Shown here: positions 9,401 to 12,143 of the stretch, piece by piece
Numbering within the stretch: position 1 is the stretch's first letter
How the letters are laid out: every line of letters begins with the position of its first letter
NCBI GenBank assembly: GCA_000697335.1
Contig: JNEM01015189.1
Coordinates: forward strand, 1 to 12,143
Origin: Conidiobolus incongruus B7586
Taxonomy: Eukaryota; Entomophthoromycota; Entomophthoromycetes; Entomophthorales; Conidiobolaceae
Length of the DNA stretch: 12,143 nt
Direction: 5' to 3'
Program-made: the position numbers and the translations under genes
Notes under the pieces: generated by a model
Databases searched by the model: none
What the model saw: the letters and a program-made list of their open reading frames with translations, nothing else
Told to the model about the DNA's origin: nothing

Positions 9401-10417
9401 ATTATTACATCAACAATACCCATTCCTTCGGGTATTTCTTCAAGGCAAATTAATTTTAATAACAAGTCCATTATAATAGGATTTTCAAAATGATTTAATA
9501 TACAGTTTAAAACTTGATCTTGATTATATATAAATTCTAAAGTCTAATAATAAAATTAATACTTTTGAATTAAAGATTATTTGAAAAAATTTTGCCCTAC
9601 TTCTTTAGTTTTACGAGTTAACAAACCACCAAATACTCTTGCAAAAGAAGTCGATAAAGCAGGATCAATTGGAGACTTGGAGTGTAAGATTTCCCATAAG
9701 CGAATGAGAGATTGATTAGGATCAGCCAAAATAGAGGTGGCTATAGAATCATGTTCAGATGTTAAGACTTCTAAGCTGATATTATATAATCTGCAATCAA
9801 ATTATAAATTATATATTAATGAATAAATACAATAATCAAATCAAAATTTTATCTCACTTTTCATTTTTCAAATTATTATCTTCAACATTCGAGTTGGCAC
9901 TTGATGAGCTATCCTCAGAGTTCCTTTCTTTAGTAGCATTAAGATTTGTAGAAGTATTAGAGGTATCTAGTTAAATTATAGTAGATTAAATTATTTGTGA
10001 AATAACTTGAGGTAATCTGTATTTACAGTTGTTTTCTTTTAGTACAATGGAGAATAAATGACTCAATACCTGGGGGTTGATCAGTCTAAATATCGATGAA
10101 TAAAATGAATTGGATGGATTATATTGGATAAAATATATTAACTTACAACTCTAATAATTTTTCATTTCCTTTCTTTAACTGTGGTAAGAATTCCTCTTCT
10201 AATAAGATAGTAGATAATTCAACGTTATTATTGACATTAGGATTGGAAGTGTTAAGATTGAAATTCGGATTATTCGTTTCTAAAATAAGAAAATCAATAT
10301 TTATTCCAACTTGATAATATATTAAATAACACTACTATTTTGTAAGTTATTCAAGTATTTATCTATTAAATTATCCAAACTGTTAGAGTTAGACTGAAAA
10401 GCGAACCTCCAAAACAT
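6490..10417 (-). CDS. SIT4-associated (SAPS-domain) protein phosphatase regulatory subunit, 15 exons
   Basis: SAPS proteins (yeast Sap4/155/185/190, human PPP6R1-3) bind and direct the SIT4/PP6 catalytic subunit. Exons (minus): 10417-10336, 10279-10147, 10085-10027, 9966-9858, 9790-9601, 9543-9409, 9347-9282, 9222-9113, 9061-8945, 8899-8755, 8700-8242, 8184-7890, 7830-7586, 7529-7429, 7018-6490; 924 codons plus TAA. Introns are 45-67 nt except the last (410 nt), and all junctions keep frame. The N-terminal hallmark MFWRFAF (1-7) fixes the start. Family motifs follow in order: LEVLTSE and GGLLTRK in exon 5, IMDLLLKLI in exon 6, VTIFIEIIRRN in exon 9, PLGFERLKVCELIAELLHCSN (395-415), DLFFQYELNNFLH (536-548) and RGYRLGYMGHLTFIA (600-614). 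After the SAPS fold comes a disordered tail: acidic DEAADWEDD (735-743), basophilic kinase sites RRFS (775-778) and RRRS (853-856), then a proline/serine-rich end. Which yeast paralogue it matches cannot be told, so no symbol is given. It looks intact. Confidence 0.93.
7019..7428 (-). other. Outsized last intron (410 nt) of the SAPS gene
   Basis: The donor is GTGAGT after D748 plus two bases and the acceptor is TTTTAG, joining in frame to the tail exon. The gene's other 13 introns are 45-67 nt. The ends are nearly pure A/T, but the middle (about 7200-7345) has much more G and C. On the minus strand that middle carries a 34-codon open stretch bounded by TAA codons (about 7283-7179), containing NEVWSIIIELLTKSFQFRP. 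This could be an inserted sequence, an intron-hosted RNA or an unrecognised alternative exon. I found no box C/D motif pair or tRNA boxes. If the intron were retained, translation would stop at once (CAG TGA), leaving a SAPS domain without its phosphorylatable tail. Confidence 0.8.
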
Positions 10418-11444
10418 ATTAATTTTAATATATTATTTACAACTATTTATGAATAATAAATTAATAACAATTTAAATATATAAAATTAAAATTATAATAT
10501 TATTATAAAAATAAGATTAGGATTAAGAGAGAATAATTCCAATTAATGTGGAATGTAAAATTTAATTCTCATTAAATTAGAATGACAAGTCCACTCTCTT
10601 TTATTACACAATTCAATTCTATTTCACTGAAAAAGGAGTTAAGGAGGAAAGTGTCGATTTGATTTATTTCGTAATATATGTATTAAATGTATTAAATACT
10701 ATCCATATAAAATAAAATTAATTATTTTGCTTACTGTAGATATTATTATTAATTCTTATTGAGTAATACCCTTATGGACAAAATTACAATGCACCACAAT
10801 TTTTCAACCACCATTTCTATTTTTTTCGTTAAATTATTGGAATATACAGTATTCTATTATATCAAATTTTTTTTACTATTTTCTATTAAATAATAATTTA
10901 TAGAATGGCGTTTTGTAATATTTTCATCATATAATCAACAAACATTAATTACTTAATGTTCCTTATAAACTTTAATTTTTAATGGAATTTTACAAGTTTG
11001 AATCAAATTTCTTATACTATTGAATTCAGTTATAATATTAAAATTCCTTATATTGTTTCGTATAAACTTATATTCACAATATTAAATTTGGTTTAATTGC
11101 AGGTTAAATAATTTCTTCTATCTGTTTCTTTTTTCATGAATATTAGATTAAAGTTAACATGATCATAGGTAAATATTCTTTTATTCTAATTCTAAGTACT
11201 ATAATTTTAAATTTCTAACATTTTAATACATTAATAATTATATTTACAAATATTGAATAATCAACTGGTGATATAAAATTTATTTTTTTTGAATTTATAT
11301 GTTTAGGCTTGAAATTAATATTAGTTTGTGGTTCCAAAACAATGTTGTTAATTTTGAATTCTTTCAAATAAAATACTAAAAGTTATAGCAAAAGTAATAT
11401 TACGTTAATAATTGATATTTTAACCTTTTTTCAATAATACAATT
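10418..11444. other. AT-rich 5' flank of the SAPS gene
   Basis: No protein-like reading frame is visible. The first 260 nt should contain the promoter and leader of the minus-strand SAPS gene. A slightly GC-richer piece at 10500-10670 holds a nested inverted repeat (10529-10570) and a purine-rich tract (10630-10652). No TATA box stands out, because the background is itself TA-rich. The remainder is plain AT-rich DNA. Confidence 0.55.
10529..10570. repeat. Nested inverted repeat upstream of the SAPS gene
   Basis: The inner arms ATTCCA (10536-10541) and TGGAAT (10549-10554) surround a 7-nt centre. The outer arms GAGAAT (10529-10534) and ATTCTC (10565-10570) enclose them. It lies about 110-150 nt upstream of the SAPS start codon, a sensible place for a dimeric transcription factor site. 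Arms this short could also arise by chance in AT-rich DNA. Confidence 0.35.
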
Positions 11445-11633
11445 TTAAACTATTGGTAATTGCTTAATGCCTTTATACAATTTTTAATAGTTAACCTTCA
11501 AATCACACCTCTAATTTTAAAATGCAAAGCTGAAATGTCATCTAACCTTTTGACTTAAATCCTTCAACTTATCAAAACAATTATAATCACAAGGATTCAA
11601 ATCTGCTGAGTATAGTGGAAGGGTTAAAAAAGA
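11445..11633 (-). mobile_element. Decayed mariner-like (Tc1/mariner superfamily) transposase fragment
   Basis: On the minus strand, 11633-11541 is open for 31 codons and reads PLYSADLNPCDYNCFDKLKD (11618-11559). This closely follows the mariner signature YSPDLAPSDYHLFxKLK that surrounds the third catalytic aspartate; both aspartates of the signature and the F-x-K-L-K tail are kept. About 80 nt further on, in another frame, TIKNCIKALSNY recalls the C-terminal KCIxxxGxY of the family. The spacing is shorter than in intact elements, so part is missing. A TAG (11634-11636) precedes the signature and a TGA (11538-11540) ends the frame. The HTH domain, the first two catalytic residues and the terminal inverted repeats cannot be recognised. 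It is a short, old relic of a class II DNA transposon and cannot move. Confidence 0.6.
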
Positions 11634-11645
11634 CTAGTTCTTTTC

Positions 11646-12143
11646 AATGAACAAAATTGGGTAATTTTGCCTATATATAGAAATTATTATATGAAGTAAC
11701 TTTTTTAATAAAATTATTCATTCTAATTAAAATTTATTATTTTATAATAATAAAAGATATTTATTATATTTAAAGATATAATTTTAAAGGTAACAATTAG
11801 TGAAAAATAATATTACTCAAGATTTTGAATATGAGAATTTTTTAAGATTAAAAATAAATAAAGATTTTAATATATTGGTAATAAAAATCAAAATAAATTT
11901 AAAATCATTATTCTTTGTTATTATTATTAACTTTTTGCTATATTTTGGCAAGCTTTTAATATTTAAAAAATACTTATTTTTATTAAAAGCTGAAATTTGA
12001 AGATTTATATATTAATTAAACTTTTTATAAAAATATTTCTTTTATGAATTAATTTTTTAATTGCTTAAAATACTTTTATTTATATTAATTATAATTTAAT
12101 AAATATATTAAATATTAAACTTTTAATTATATATAATTTAAAA
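11646..12143. other. AT-rich right flank, no gene seen
   Basis: Very AT-rich DNA. The upstream half of the mariner-like relic would be expected here, but nothing recognisable remains. A plus-strand open frame at 11800-12000 is made almost wholly of I, L, F, K and N with a GTG start, as expected from chance in such sequence, and is not called as a gene. Confidence 0.6.

Noticed and set aside
2471-10417. A functional gene cluster or novel defence system
   Set aside because: The two genes are ordinary housekeeping genes with separate promoters, a 2.1-kb spacer and unrelated roles.
11800-12000. 66-codon plus-strand open frame
   Set aside because: GTG start, composition almost only I/L/F/K/N, no domain, embedded in plain AT-rich DNA; a chance frame.

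Overview
The window is nuclear DNA of a very AT-rich, intron-dense fungus. It holds two complete protein genes, both on the minus strand and both split by many tiny introns. The fungal reading rests on three things. (1) LYS9 is a stand-alone saccharopine reductase of the alpha-aminoadipate lysine pathway; animals carry this activity fused inside the bifunctional AASS protein. (2) The second gene is a SIT4/PP6-type phosphatase-associated (SAPS) protein. (3) 19 of the 21 introns are 45-67 nt, with GT donors, AG acceptors and almost pure A/T interiors. Such AT content and intron density suggest an early-diverging lineage (for example Entomophthoromycotina/Conidiobolus-like or anaerobic gut fungi), but the exact lineage is inference.

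Layout. 1-2470: AT-rich flank with a slightly GC-richer patch at about 1541-2250. 2471-4362 (minus): LYS9, 8 exons, 461 aa, with a TATA box at 4426-4433 and a long first intron. 4363-6489: intergenic; 4691-5350 is GC-richer and has coding-looking scraps on both strands but no gene I can assemble. 6490-10417 (minus): SAPS-domain gene, 15 exons, 924 aa, with an outsized 410-nt last intron. 10418-12143: AT-rich flank containing a decayed mariner-like transposase fragment at about 11445-11633 (minus).

The two genes are head to tail, 2.1 kb apart, and have no evident joint function: one is primary metabolism, the other phosphatase signalling (SIT4-type phosphatases act in the TOR/nutrient and G1/S branches). 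Both exon-intron models were assembled by hand. Every junction keeps frame across GT-AG introns, and the joined proteins follow known family motifs from end to end. I found no tRNA, rRNA, CRISPR or viral element, and no sign of a new system. The items most worth a second look are the 4691-5350 patch, the long SAPS intron, and a substituted cofactor-loop residue in LYS9.
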